Counted from the stretch's first letter, positions 27,167 to 35,973 are shown. The stretch is DNA of 64,000 bases from an uncultured Carboxylicivirga sp. (GCA_947503525.1 CANNEA010000005.1:124001-188000); one strand, 5' to 3'. Made by a program: numbers and translations. The notes: generated by a model not told the origin, from the sequence alone.

Positions 27167-27664
27167 ATGGAAACTAAAAAAGTTTTAACAAGAAAAAATA
27201 AGCCTACTGAGGAATTACATGAGACTGTAAAAAAGAATTACAAGAGTCTGGAATTATCATACGTAGAAGCATACTACTTAGATTATGAAGTAGATGAAAA
27301 TACGGGCATGATTAATAGAGAAAAACAAGTTAAGCACTATACTAAGAATCAAATAACTCGTAATTTGAAAGCTTTGAAAAGTGCTTACTTAGTTGCTAAA
27401 GGAGCTGCTGCTCCTGATGAAATAATTAATTTTAGAACGAAGTACCATATTGCTGCATCAACATTAAGTGTAGTATTAGGATTTAGTAAAAATACCATAT
27501 CTAATATTGAGAATGAGGGTGTGACATCTTTGGCTAGTGGTAGGTTGATTAAGATGTGCCTGAATAATTTGGATATAATGACGCACTACGTTAAGATTTG
27601 TGATGCCATTGATAATCATAAAAAAACTGAAATTTCGCAAAAACTGATGCAACAAGGTTTGTAG
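27167..27664 (+). CDS. HTH antitoxin partner of the MqsR-like toxin
   Basis: The 165-residue protein has a C-terminal Cro/C1-type helix-turn-helix (FRTKYHIAASTLSVVLGFSKNTISNIENEGV, about residues 89-119), similar to the DNA-binding half of MqsA antitoxins. Its N-terminal 80 residues are charged and Tyr-rich (ELSYVEAYYLDYEVDENTG) and lack the CxxC zinc ligands of classical MqsA, so the toxin-neutralising part appears to be of another kind. The five-base spacing after the toxin gene indicates an operon. The operator palindrome at 26720-26740 is its likely target. Confidence 0.65.
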   Translation: METKKVLTRKNKPTEELHETVKKNYKSLELSYVEAYYLDYEVDENTGMINREKQVKHYTKNQITRNLKALKSAYLVAKGAAAPDEIINFRTKYHIAASTLSVVLGFSKNTISNIENEGVTSLASGRLIKMCLNNLDIMTHYVKICDAIDNHKKTEISQKLMQQGL

Positions 27665-27800
27665 CGTTACTCATATAAAATATTAAAAGCTTTAAAAATA
27701 TTCATTAATGAGTAGTTAAACTACGCAAAAATCCATATTTATAAAGTTATTTGTATTCTTTTCGTTGTCAAAAGCAATTAACCTATTAACAAAACCAATT

Positions 27801-27860
27801 CTGTAGCATTTTTAGTATATACCTATGTATCAAATTTAGTATATAGTGGCATGTAACTAT
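27801..27860 (+). repeat. 60-base direct repeat, right copy, flanking the toxin-antitoxin module
   Basis: This is 55 of 60 identical to 26615-26674 and in the same orientation, 1186 bases away. It lies in the 290-base spacer between the antitoxin gene and the convergent AbiE operon. The rest of that spacer shows no gene. Confidence 0.8.
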
Positions 27861-27953
27861 ATTTCAAAGCAATACACGAGCAACAGCCTATGTAGTTAAG
27901 AGCATTGATTTAGTATTTTATCTTTATTAACATAGGCTTTTAACAATTAGCAC

Positions 27954-28412
27954 CTATTCACTTGGGTCTATTATTTCAAGTCTGAACTTAAAAGCACCAT
28001 ATGGAGAAAGCAACTTGCTTAGTTCCTGAGCAGTAATCTTCTTACCATCAACAGAAAACATTGGTTCAGAAATATCCATATCCCAATCGGCCAAGATAAC
28101 TCCTTGTAAACTGTCATTTTTTATTTCTATGTAACCTTCATCATTCATTCTTAATGATTTATGGTTTATTTCTTTTTTAACTTTTGCTTTTAGCTTTAAT
28201 TCTGCAGCTTCAATATCAACATCATAGTCAGATAAAACTTCCATCTTTCTGGGATGGTAATTATCCGTTTCTTCTGCATTTTCAACAGCTATTGATAATT
28301 TTCCACTGGGAACATCGAAGGTTATTATTTTGAAATGATATTCTTTTCCCCATTTGTCGGTAATAAAGAAATCATAGCCGTCTTTAAGGGGATCTGTTAT
28401 AATTGTTGTCAT
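27954..28412 (-). CDS. Hypothetical third gene of the AbiE operon
   Basis: I do not recognise this 152-residue acidic, beta-rich protein (KWGKEYHFKIITFDVPSGKLSIAVENAEE, then charged helices and a final FRLEIIDPSE). It has no signal peptide or membrane segment, so it is cytosolic. It begins five bases after the AbiEii stop and is therefore very probably translated with the toxin-antitoxin pair. It might be an accessory or modulator of the abortive-infection module, or a passenger gene. Confidence 0.6.
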   Translation of the reverse strand: MTTIITDPLKDGYDFFITDKWGKEYHFKIITFDVPSGKLSIAVENAEETDNYHPRKMEVLSDYDVDIEAAELKLKAKVKKEINHKSLRMNDEGYIEIKNDSLQGVILADWDMDISEPMFSVDGKKITAQELSKLLSPYGAFKFRLEIIDPSE

Positions 28413-28417
28413 AATCT

Positions 28418-29398
28418 TTAATCAATTTTAATCGTCCATTCCACCGACTGCAAACGTTCTTTGATACTCTTCAGTGTTTGAACAATATCATCACCTACTG
28501 GTAATTCTCCATATACCAGCTTTGCAAAAGTATCGAAATACGACTTATGTATCTGTTCCCACGTGAGCTCAACATCTGTAAAAAACAACGATTGATTAGG
28601 ATGATGAACCAACCATTGGTTATTGTTTCTAAAACTGGCCACATCATCTTGCGCTACCCGTAAAAGCATAGAATCAAATTCCTTCGACACAAAAAAGTTA
28701 TTTATCTCATCCTTCTTGAACAGCTGATGCAAATCGTAAGTGTGGCGCACTTTATTGCTTAAATCAACAAATGGTTGCTCAGTATATGAAAAACGTACCA
28801 ACGACATTATTTTTTCACAAATAGTACGCCTGGTGTCCAATACATTAACTTCAAATGGCAATAAGTCATATTCTTTGGCTATCTCTTGCTGACCAGTCTT
28901 TACCATCATATCATAAATGAAGCTACTAATGACACTTGTAGAGTATGGTTCAAAATAACCTAACCATGTAGCTTCAACAATTACTACATCCCGCACCTGA
29001 CCATAATCACCTTCGAAAACTTTTGGATAAGTATGTCCAGTTTTGCGGTTCATACCACGCTTAACAGTTATTCCTTTTACTACAGTTTCGGGCATTATTT
29101 CATTTACCGCATTGGTCACCGTTTTAATCTTCTTTTTGAGTTGGTTATCGGTCTCGTCACCGCTTTTTATAACAACTAAGTCTATATCTTCAGAGAAACG
29201 TTCTATTAATCCAAAACATTTCGACAAGGCAGTACCGCCTTTAAACACAGTTTCTTTTCCTATGTCATTGTGAAATATGGAGTGCAAAGCGTATGTCACC
29301 CAATAATCTTTTTCAATGTAAACTGTCTGCAACTTAAATAATCTCGATGCTGCACGTATGGCCTGTTTAAATAATTGTGGATTGTTATGTAATTGCAT
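28418..29398 (-). CDS. abiEii: AbiEii/AbiGii nucleotidyltransferase toxin
   Basis: The 326-residue protein has the nucleotidyltransferase signature FKGGTALSK (GGT at 54-56, S58, K60) followed by RFSEDIDLVV (E70, D71, D73), the metal-binding acidic residues of DNA polymerase beta-type enzymes. AbiEii toxins of type IV toxin-antitoxin systems modify tRNA or otherwise arrest growth after phage infection. The start codon overlaps the stop of the antitoxin gene by one base (TAATG), showing translational coupling. All expected motifs are intact, so the toxin is probably active. Its gene is in the usual antitoxin-then-toxin order. Confidence 0.9.
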   Translation of the reverse strand: MQLHNNPQLFKQAIRAASRLFKLQTVYIEKDYWVTYALHSIFHNDIGKETVFKGGTALSKCFGLIERFSEDIDLVVIKSGDETDNQLKKKIKTVTNAVNEIMPETVVKGITVKRGMNRKTGHTYPKVFEGDYGQVRDVVIVEATWLGYFEPYSTSVISSFIYDMMVKTGQQEIAKEYDLLPFEVNVLDTRRTICEKIMSLVRFSYTEQPFVDLSNKVRHTYDLHQLFKKDEINNFFVSKEFDSMLLRVAQDDVASFRNNNQWLVHHPNQSLFFTDVELTWEQIHKSYFDTFAKLVYGELPVGDDIVQTLKSIKERLQSVEWTIKID

Positions 29399-30123
29399 TA
29401 TTTTATATTCCAGTTTATGGTTGTGGGTAAAATATTCTCAGATATACCTAGTCTATATGCAGTTATAGGATTCAAGCTCTCTTTCAAAGAGTTTAAATTA
29501 ATATTTGCTTTTAATATTTCGAGTAAAGCACCTAATAAAGCACGGGTAGCAGGAGGATATTTCATACTCAAGCGTACCATGGTGTTTATTCTCTTTGTAT
29601 CCAATTCTTCCAATAAAGCTTTTAAACGCTTACATAATGTTTCTATGCTGGTATCGGGTATCTTTTTTATAAAACGAATAGCATCAAGTAACTGCAATAA
29701 AGGTATATTTTCTTTAGTGATGGTGTTTTTTTGCTTAATAAAAGTAATGCTGTACATACCTCTCTTAAGAGCAGGGCGGGTTTCGTTGCGACCTATTTGC
29801 ATAACATAACTAACTTGTGTGGTCAATTTTAATTGATTATAAATACCTAATCCTGTAATATAACCTATCAGTTTCCCATCTTTTTCCAAAAGATCTTTTA
29901 CTATTTGCTTTTGCTCAGGTTCTAAAGTCCCGAAAGGGCTTTCCTCTGGTTTATAAAACTTACCTTTGCTTAACTTTACTATTTTACCAGTTGCAGCAAG
30001 ACGATTTAATGCTTTTATTATAGCTTCTTTTTTATTTACATCAGCAACAAAATTACTATATGTAAAAACATACCCTTTAGGCAATTTATCTATTGAAGAC
30101 TTAATATATTCAGATACTTTCAT
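29398..30123 (-). CDS. abiEi: AbiEi-type antitoxin (DUF6088 family)
   Basis: The 241-residue protein has an N-terminal winged-helix DNA-binding part (GYVFTYSNFVADVNKKEAIIKALNRLAATGKIVKLSKGKFYKP, about 17-59), then the C-terminal part typical of DUF6088/AbiEi antitoxins (GYITGLGIYNQLKLTTQVSYVMQIGRN). AbiEi represses its own promoter through inverted repeats and counteracts AbiEii. A fitting inverted repeat lies upstream at 30155-30182. The gene leads a three-gene operon. Confidence 0.85.
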   Translation of the reverse strand: MKVSEYIKSSIDKLPKGYVFTYSNFVADVNKKEAIIKALNRLAATGKIVKLSKGKFYKPEESPFGTLEPEQKQIVKDLLEKDGKLIGYITGLGIYNQLKLTTQVSYVMQIGRNETRPALKRGMYSITFIKQKNTITKENIPLLQLLDAIRFIKKIPDTSIETLCKRLKALLEELDTKRINTMVRLSMKYPPATRALLGALLEILKANINLNSLKESLNPITAYRLGISENILPTTINWNIK

Positions 30124-30139
30124 AGGATGCTCTTTCAGA

Positions 30140-30182
30140 CAAAGATAAATATTTGTCCAGTTTATTAATTAAATTACTGGAC
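30140..30182 (-). promoter_or_regulatory. Promoter and operator of the AbiE operon
   Basis: On the minus strand TATCTTTG (30147-30140) is a perfect -7 box 16 bases before the antitoxin ATG. Upstream lies GTCCAGT (30155-30161) with its exact complement ACTGGAC (30176-30182), separated by an AT-rich 14 bases that are themselves partly symmetric. AbiEi antitoxins are known to autoregulate by binding inverted repeats, so this is a likely operator. Confidence 0.5.
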
Positions 30183-30471
30183 TTTTTTCAATAATGATTT
30201 TGATTGTTACGGAAATCTATTTTGGAATAAAGAATCCCAAACAAGAGTAGTTCTTACCTTCCAAAACAAAACGAGAGTAAATTTTACCAATATTTACTCT
30301 TGATGAATCCATTTTTAGGTTCGGTTCCTTTTTGCTACTTTTGGAGTAAAATGAGTTCATTAAAACGCATTTAAAACGGGTGTTTTTTACCCTTTTTTGG
30401 TGGACTTACAGAGGACTTTAAAAATTGAATTCGTAAAATATTGAGAATTGGGCACTTAAAGTAAATTTTCA
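30183..30471. other. Non-coding edge of the island
   Basis: No gene is visible. Near 30400-30420 are two similar words, GGTGGACTTAC and AGAGGACTTT, close to the attachment-like site, which might be recombinase arm sites. The remainder is AT-rich and featureless. Confidence 0.3.
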
Positions 30472-30489
30472 GTTCCCTCTCTCTCCGCT
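30472..30489 (+). other. Putative attachment site: 3' end of a tRNA gene
   Basis: The pyrimidine-rich run TTCCCTCTCTCTCCGCT looks like the end of the T-stem plus the 3' acceptor strand of a tRNA (serine type, TCTCTCC followed by G). No 5' half precedes it. It is followed 24 bases later by a strong terminator in the right orientation, as at the far end of an element integrated in a tRNA gene. The intact tRNA copy is not in this window. Confidence 0.4.
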
Positions 30490-30512
30490 GAGCTTTTAAG
30501 CTAAATAAAGTA

Positions 30513-30545
30513 AAACCCTGTAAGTACTAACTTACAGGGTTTTTT
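30513..30545 (+). terminator. Strong intrinsic terminator, likely of a disrupted tRNA gene
   Basis: A perfect 12-base stem AAACCCTGTAAG (30513-30524) pairs with 30531-30542 across a six-base loop, followed by a T-run. It lies directly after the tRNA-like 3' end. The following 30546-30839 has no gene; it contains only a spaced inverted repeat of CATATGCGA (30630-30638 and 30686-30694). Confidence 0.8.
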
Positions 30546-30839
30546 ATGTCATTTAATAAAGATTTCCTTTTTATTATACCTTAAAACGAATTAAGAATAT
30601 TGAATTAAATAAGGCAAAAGGAAGAATTGCATATGCGAGCACAATTAATATCGTTTTAGATGTAATAACACCTCTCTCAAATACATCGCATATGTGCCGG
30701 CTACGGCCTTGATATTTTTTAACGAAAGTCAATCAAAACTATTTGGCTAATACGTGTTATAGGAATATAAAACCGAGTCGTATCCTTCTGTTATTGCCAT
30801 ATGAAAATTTGATACGCTATAATTCTTATTTACGACTGT

Positions 30840-32732
30840 TTACTCCAAATAGGTATAACCATAGAGTCCCGAACGATAATTAGACAAAAACTCTTTTCCT
30901 TCGGATAAGGATATTTTACCATTTTTAACCGATGATGTAACCCAGGTTTCTACTGCACGAACTAATTTTTTAGGGCTGTATTGCACATACTCCAATACTT
31001 CGGCAACCGTTTCACCATCAATAATTTTATCAATGCTATAGCCGTTTTTATCCGCTGAAACATGGACTGCATTGGTGTCACCAAATAAGTTATGAAGATC
31101 GCCTAATATCTCCTGATAGGCACCCACAAGAAATACTCCTATATAATACGGCTTGTCCTTTTTTACTGTATGAACCGGAAGATGGTGCGACAGGTTTCTG
31201 GTTGCAATAAAACGATCAATTTTACCATCACTGTCGCAAGTAATATCCTGTAAAGTTGCATGGCGAGTTGGTTTTTCCTTATGTCGATGAATGGGTATTA
31301 TTGGGAATATTTGGTCAATAGCCCATGAATCGGGCAATGATTGAAACAGCGAAAAATTGCAGAAATACTTATCAGATAATAGCTTTGGAAGACTATTGAA
31401 TTCATCGGGTACATGCTTTAGGCTTTGCGTCATCTTATAAATATCAGATGCAATGCTCCAGAACAAACGTTCAATTTGTGCTCGTGTTTTTAAATCGAGC
31501 ATACCCAAACTAAAACGATCCAATGCTTCTTCTCTAACCGATTGAGCATCATGCCAAACCTCCAGCATTTTAGTTTGATTAAGCACTTCCCAAGAGGCAT
31601 ACAACTCTTTAACAAGCTCATGATCATCATCTTGTATTTCATCTTCATTATGCCATTGCGGTACTGAGGTTGATTCCAATACTTCAAACACCAATAAAGA
31701 GTGGTGTGCTGTTAAGGATCTACCAGATTCAGTTATGATATTAGGATGTGGAATCTCATTTTTATTGCTGGCATCCACCATATTCGAGATCGCATCATTT
31801 ATATATTCTTGAATAGAATAATTCACACTACTCTCGCTGTTGGCCGATTTGGTACCATCGTAATCCACCCCAAGACCTCCGCCTATGTCAACAAAATCAA
31901 CCTTATAACCAAGACTATGTAATTGAACGTAAAACTGTGCAGCTTCCCGCAAAGCAATCTTTATGCGTCGTATTTTTGTGACCTGACTTCCAATATGAAA
32001 ATGAACCAGGCGCAAACAATCTTTTAATTCATTGGCTTCCATAAAATCAAGAGCTTCCAACAACTCACTGGCTGTTAATCCAAACTTACTAACATCGCCA
32101 CCTGAGCTTTCCCATTTTCCTGATCCTGAACTAGCCAACTTAATTCGAATTCCAATGTTAGGTCGAATATTCAATCGTTTCGCAATATCGGCAATGATGC
32201 GTAGTTCGTTTAATTTCTCAACCACCAAAAAGATGTTTCGCCCCATCTTTTGCGCTAATAGAGCCAGCTCTACGTAATCTTCATCCTTATAGCCATTACA
32301 AATGATGATAGAATCGCTGTTGACACTAGTGGCAATAACTGCGTGTAATTCAGGTTTAGATCCGGCTTCGAGGCCTACATTAAACTTACGACCATGACTT
32401 ACAATTTCTTCAACAACATGATTGGTCTGATTGACTTTTATGGGGTACACCACAAAATTATCACCCGTATACTCAAATTCCTTTTTAGCATTTTTAAAGC
32501 ATTCGGTCATCGTTAAAATACGGTTATCCAGTATATCGGGAAAACGCAGTAAAACGGGAGCAGTTACATCTCGTAGTTGCAACTCATCAACCACTTCTTT
32601 CAAATCAATTTTAACGCCATCCATATTAGGACAAACAGTCACATTCCCCTTATCATTAATCGAGAAATAATTAATTCCCCATCCTTCTATATTGTATAAC
32701 TCTTTTGAGTCATCTACAGTCCACTTTCTCAT
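30840..32732 (-). CDS. speA: Biosynthetic arginine decarboxylase
   Basis: The 630-residue PLP enzyme converts arginine to agmatine plus CO2. Residues match the SpeA fold: the PLP lysine K99 in VYPIKVNQ, the phosphate-binding GGGLGVDYDGT, and HFHIGSQVTKIRRIK in the alanine-racemase-like barrel. The C-terminal domain is also typical (GVFLVGAYQEILGDLHNLFGDTNAVHV). Length is normal for the family. It is the last gene of a four-gene minus-strand operon, 28 bases after speB, and supplies agmatine to it. Confidence 0.95.
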   Translation of the reverse strand: MRKWTVDDSKELYNIEGWGINYFSINDKGNVTVCPNMDGVKIDLKEVVDELQLRDVTAPVLLRFPDILDNRILTMTECFKNAKKEFEYTGDNFVVYPIKVNQTNHVVEEIVSHGRKFNVGLEAGSKPELHAVIATSVNSDSIIICNGYKDEDYVELALLAQKMGRNIFLVVEKLNELRIIADIAKRLNIRPNIGIRIKLASSGSGKWESSGGDVSKFGLTASELLEALDFMEANELKDCLRLVHFHIGSQVTKIRRIKIALREAAQFYVQLHSLGYKVDFVDIGGGLGVDYDGTKSANSESSVNYSIQEYINDAISNMVDASNKNEIPHPNIITESGRSLTAHHSLLVFEVLESTSVPQWHNEDEIQDDDHELVKELYASWEVLNQTKMLEVWHDAQSVREEALDRFSLGMLDLKTRAQIERLFWSIASDIYKMTQSLKHVPDEFNSLPKLLSDKYFCNFSLFQSLPDSWAIDQIFPIIPIHRHKEKPTRHATLQDITCDSDGKIDRFIATRNLSHHLPVHTVKKDKPYYIGVFLVGAYQEILGDLHNLFGDTNAVHVSADKNGYSIDKIIDGETVAEVLEYVQYSPKKLVRAVETWVTSSVKNGKISLSEGKEFLSNYRSGLYGYTYLE

Positions 32733-32760
32733 AACCGTAATTTATTCAACAACACAAATA

Positions 32761-33612
32761 CTACTTAAAAATCTCGCTCAATATCTGATATATAAGCTTT
32801 GCCGCCATAAAATCAGGTGCTTTATTTTGCTTATTTGGGCATAACTCCACCACATCGAAACCAACTATATTACAATGATTGGCAACTTTTTTCACCATCG
32901 AAAGCACTTCGTGATATAATAAACCATCGGGCTCAGGTGTGCCGGTAGAAGGCATAATTGAAGGATCAAAAACATCCAGGTCGATTGTTACGTAAACATT
33001 CTGCCTAAGTTGTTTTAGCACCCGCTCTTGCCAATCGTTTTGCTGGCGTATACGGTAACGATAAAACAAGGCCTCTTCGTTAACATATACACTTTCCTCC
33101 TCACACATACTGCGAATACCTACCTGAACAATCGGTGCCAACTCTTGTGCCTTATGCATGGCACAAGCATGGTTATACTCTGAACCTTCGTAGGCTTGAC
33201 GCAAATCGGCATGGGCATCGAACTGCAAAAAAGTAATGTCGTCATGTTTTTTAGCCATGGCATTAAATGCACCAATACTTACCGAGTGCTCACCGCCTAC
33301 TAATACTGGAAATTTGCCATCATCCATCAATTTAGCAAGGGCTTTCTCAACAGTAGCACTCATTTTTTCGGGAGATTGATACTCTACAATTGGCGCTAAG
33401 GTGTAAATGCCTTTTTGAGATACATCAATGCCCGTTTCAATATCCAGCATTTCTAGAGTTCCTGATGCTTCAATTAATGCAGCAGGTCCTTTGTCGGAGC
33501 CTTTTATCCATGTACTGGTTCCATCATAAGGAACGGGAAGTATAGCAATGGCAGCCTTCTTGTAATCGAGGCAATAACCATCTTCTCCACAAAAATATTT
33601 AGTGTAATCCAT
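32761..33612 (-). CDS. speB: Agmatinase (ureohydrolase family)
   Basis: The 283-residue manganese enzyme hydrolyses agmatine to putrescine and urea. All metal ligands are visible: H109 in GGEHS, D132/H134/D136 in FDAHAD, and D211/D213 in TIDLDVFDP. The Ser-x-Asp-rich end is also typical. It sits between the carboxyspermidine decarboxylase and arginine decarboxylase genes, so the operon makes putrescine without ornithine decarboxylase. Another ureohydrolase (arginase, formiminoglutamase) is less likely because of the neighbours. Confidence 0.93.
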   Translation of the reverse strand: MDYTKYFCGEDGYCLDYKKAAIAILPVPYDGTSTWIKGSDKGPAALIEASGTLEMLDIETGIDVSQKGIYTLAPIVEYQSPEKMSATVEKALAKLMDDGKFPVLVGGEHSVSIGAFNAMAKKHDDITFLQFDAHADLRQAYEGSEYNHACAMHKAQELAPIVQVGIRSMCEEESVYVNEEALFYRYRIRQQNDWQERVLKQLRQNVYVTIDLDVFDPSIMPSTGTPEPDGLLYHEVLSMVKKVANHCNIVGFDVVELCPNKQNKAPDFMAAKLIYQILSEIFK

Positions 33613-33622
33613 TACAAGCTAT

Positions 33623-34792
33623 TTAACTCAAACGATTTTTATAATCCTCGTATGAGAAATGTTTCACTAAACGACAGGTTTCCGTTTCCTGATTATATAT
33701 ATAAATGGATGGTAGGTTTACGCCATTGAAGGTACTATTTTTAACCATCGTATAATGGGCCATGTCACCAAAAATCAGGCGATCGCCAATTTTTAGCTGC
33801 GAATCAAAACTATAATCCCCTATAACATCGCCAGCCAAACATGTCACTCCACCCAAACGGTAGGTATGTGCCTTTTCCTTTGGATCAGCAGCACCTTTTA
33901 TAAGTGGTCGATACGGCATTTCTAGTACATCAGGCATATGTGCCGTTGCCGAAGTATCCAAAATAGCAATATCCATCTCGTTATGCAGCACATCTTCAAT
34001 CGTAGATACTAATACGCCTGTGTTTAGAGCGATTGCTTCTCCAGGTTCCAGATAGACCTCAAGCTGATATCTGCTTTTAAAATCCCTAATAATATTGACC
34101 AAGCGCTCAACATCATAATCCGGTCGTGTGATATGGTGTCCTCCCCCAAAGTTAATCCAGGATAAACGTTCAAATAAAAAACCAAACTTTTCTTCCACAA
34201 CAGCCAATGTTCTTTCAAGCGCATCAGCATTTAGTTCGCATAAATTATGAAAATGCAAACCACTTATCCCATCAATAGCATCGATGTTTGATTTCAGATT
34301 TTCTAATGTTGTACCCAAGCGACTATACTGTCCACTCGGATCGTATATTGGTGTTTCTGTTTCGGAGTGTTCCGGATTAAGACGAATGGCCGTTTTAATG
34401 TTCGGGTGCTTTGCCAATATGGGCTTAAAGCGCTTATATTGTCCCGGACTGTTAAATACAATGTGGTTGGCCAGTTTTACATGCTCAGCTATATCCCGAT
34501 CAGAAAAAGCAGGCGCATACACGTGCAACTCGCCGCCATAGATCTCTCGTCCTAGCTTTGCCTCACTCACCGAACTGGCAGATGTACCTGGCAAATATTT
34601 GCGCACCAATTGTGCCAAACTCCACATGGCAAACCCTTTAAAGGCCAATAGAATTTTACAATCGGCCTTTTCTTGCACGTATTGTAACAACTGGAGATTT
34701 CGCTCCAGTTGTGTTTCGTTAACTACGTAACAAGGTGTTTGCAGATTGGCCAGCTCTTGTGATGAGAAATTTATTCCACCGAACTGTTCCAT
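33623..34792 (-). CDS. nspC: Carboxynorspermidine/carboxyspermidine decarboxylase
   Basis: The 389-residue PLP fold-type III decarboxylase has the PLP lysine K52 in LLAFKGFAMW, HFHNLCE, and the glycine-rich phosphate motif NFGGGHHITRPDYD typical of NspC. It decarboxylates carboxyspermidine, or the nor-form, in the last step of the aspartate-semialdehyde route to spermidine. I prefer the ATG at 34792 (MEQFGGINF); a start five codons upstream is also open. Either way the gene overlaps the end of the dehydrogenase gene, implying coupled translation. Confidence 0.92.
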   Translation of the reverse strand: MEQFGGINFSSQELANLQTPCYVVNETQLERNLQLLQYVQEKADCKILLAFKGFAMWSLAQLVRKYLPGTSASSVSEAKLGREIYGGELHVYAPAFSDRDIAEHVKLANHIVFNSPGQYKRFKPILAKHPNIKTAIRLNPEHSETETPIYDPSGQYSRLGTTLENLKSNIDAIDGISGLHFHNLCELNADALERTLAVVEEKFGFLFERLSWINFGGGHHITRPDYDVERLVNIIRDFKSRYQLEVYLEPGEAIALNTGVLVSTIEDVLHNEMDIAILDTSATAHMPDVLEMPYRPLIKGAADPKEKAHTYRLGGVTCLAGDVIGDYSFDSQLKIGDRLIFGDMAHYTMVKNSTFNGVNLPSIYIYNQETETCRLVKHFSYEDYKNRLS

Positions 34793-35973
34793 TCTTCTAC
34801 TTGCCAAGGTAAACCGTACTTATTTAAGTCATCCATAAAAAGGTCCGGATCTAGTTGTTCCATGTTATAAACACCTTCATTTTTCCAATGGCCTTGTAAA
34901 ATCATTTTTGCACCAATCATAGCCGGCACACCCGTTGTGTACGAAACAGCTTGTGAACCAACTTCCTTGTATGTTTCCTCGTGATCGGTGATGTTGAATA
35001 TAAATTTGCGGACTTTCTTTCCATCCTTTATCCCTTCGATAACGCAACCGATGGATGTCTTACCAGTATAGTTTGCGGCCAGTGAACCCGGATCAGGTAA
35101 TAGGGTCTTTAAAAACTCAAGCGGTACAACTTGTTGACCTTTATACTCTACCTCATCAATGCGGTCAAATCCAAGATTCTGTATAACACGTAAGTGTGTT
35201 AAGTATTCTTCACCAAAGGTCATCCAAAAGCGAATACGTTTCAAACCTTTAATATTCTGACATAAGGACTCCATTTCCTCGTGATACATCAAGTACATTT
35301 TACGTGTACCTACACCCGGAAAATCAAAATCTTGCTTTACTGATAGCGGATCGGTACTATGCCATTCTCCCTCTTCCCAATAACGGCCTGGAGAAGTGAT
35401 TTCACGAATGTTTATTTCAGGGTTAAAGTTGGTTGCAAAAGCTATACCATGATCTCCACCATTACAATCAACAATGTCAATGGTATGAATTTCGTCGAAC
35501 AAATGCTTCTGGGCATATGCACAAAACATATTTGTCACACCTGGATCGAATCCACTTCCCAGCAAGGCCATCAAACCAGCATCTTTAAATTTATCCTGAT
35601 AAGCCCATTGCCATTTGTATTCAAATTTAGCTTCGTCTTTTGGCTCGTAATTGGCCGTATCCAAATAGTGCACACCTGTTTCTAAGCAAGCATCCATTAT
35701 CACCAAATCTTGATAAGGCAATGCAACGTTAATAACTAATTGCGGATTGTGTTTTCGAATGAGTGCAACCGTATTTTGGGTTACATCTGCATCTAATGAT
35801 TCGGTCAAGATCTCTTTCCCAATTCGTTCTTTAACCGATTTTGCGATGGCATCGCATTTACTTTTGGTACGTGAAGCTAAAATAATTTCACCAAATACCT
35901 CAGGAAGAGCTGCACATTTATGTACTACTACATTACTAACCCCTCCAGCCCCAATAATAAGAACCTTGTTCAT
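34771..35973 (-). CDS. Carboxynorspermidine/carboxyspermidine dehydrogenase (saccharopine dehydrogenase family)
   Basis: The 400-residue protein opens with a Rossmann motif VLIIGAGGVSNVVVHKC and has the saccharopine dehydrogenase-like body (NVALPYQDLVIMDACLETGVHYLDTANYEP, ALLGSGFDPGVTNMFCAYA). It condenses putrescine (or diaminopropane) with aspartate semialdehyde using NADPH, giving the substrate for NspC. It leads the polyamine operon. The order dehydrogenase, decarboxylase, agmatinase, arginine decarboxylase makes a complete arginine-to-spermidine path. With agmatinase present, putrescine and therefore spermidine is the likelier product. Confidence 0.92.
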   Translation of the reverse strand: MNKVLIIGAGGVSNVVVHKCAALPEVFGEIILASRTKSKCDAIAKSVKERIGKEILTESLDADVTQNTVALIRKHNPQLVINVALPYQDLVIMDACLETGVHYLDTANYEPKDEAKFEYKWQWAYQDKFKDAGLMALLGSGFDPGVTNMFCAYAQKHLFDEIHTIDIVDCNGGDHGIAFATNFNPEINIREITSPGRYWEEGEWHSTDPLSVKQDFDFPGVGTRKMYLMYHEEMESLCQNIKGLKRIRFWMTFGEEYLTHLRVIQNLGFDRIDEVEYKGQQVVPLEFLKTLLPDPGSLAANYTGKTSIGCVIEGIKDGKKVRKFIFNITDHEETYKEVGSQAVSYTTGVPAMIGAKMILQGHWKNEGVYNMEQLDPDLFMDDLNKYGLPWQVEEWNSSVE

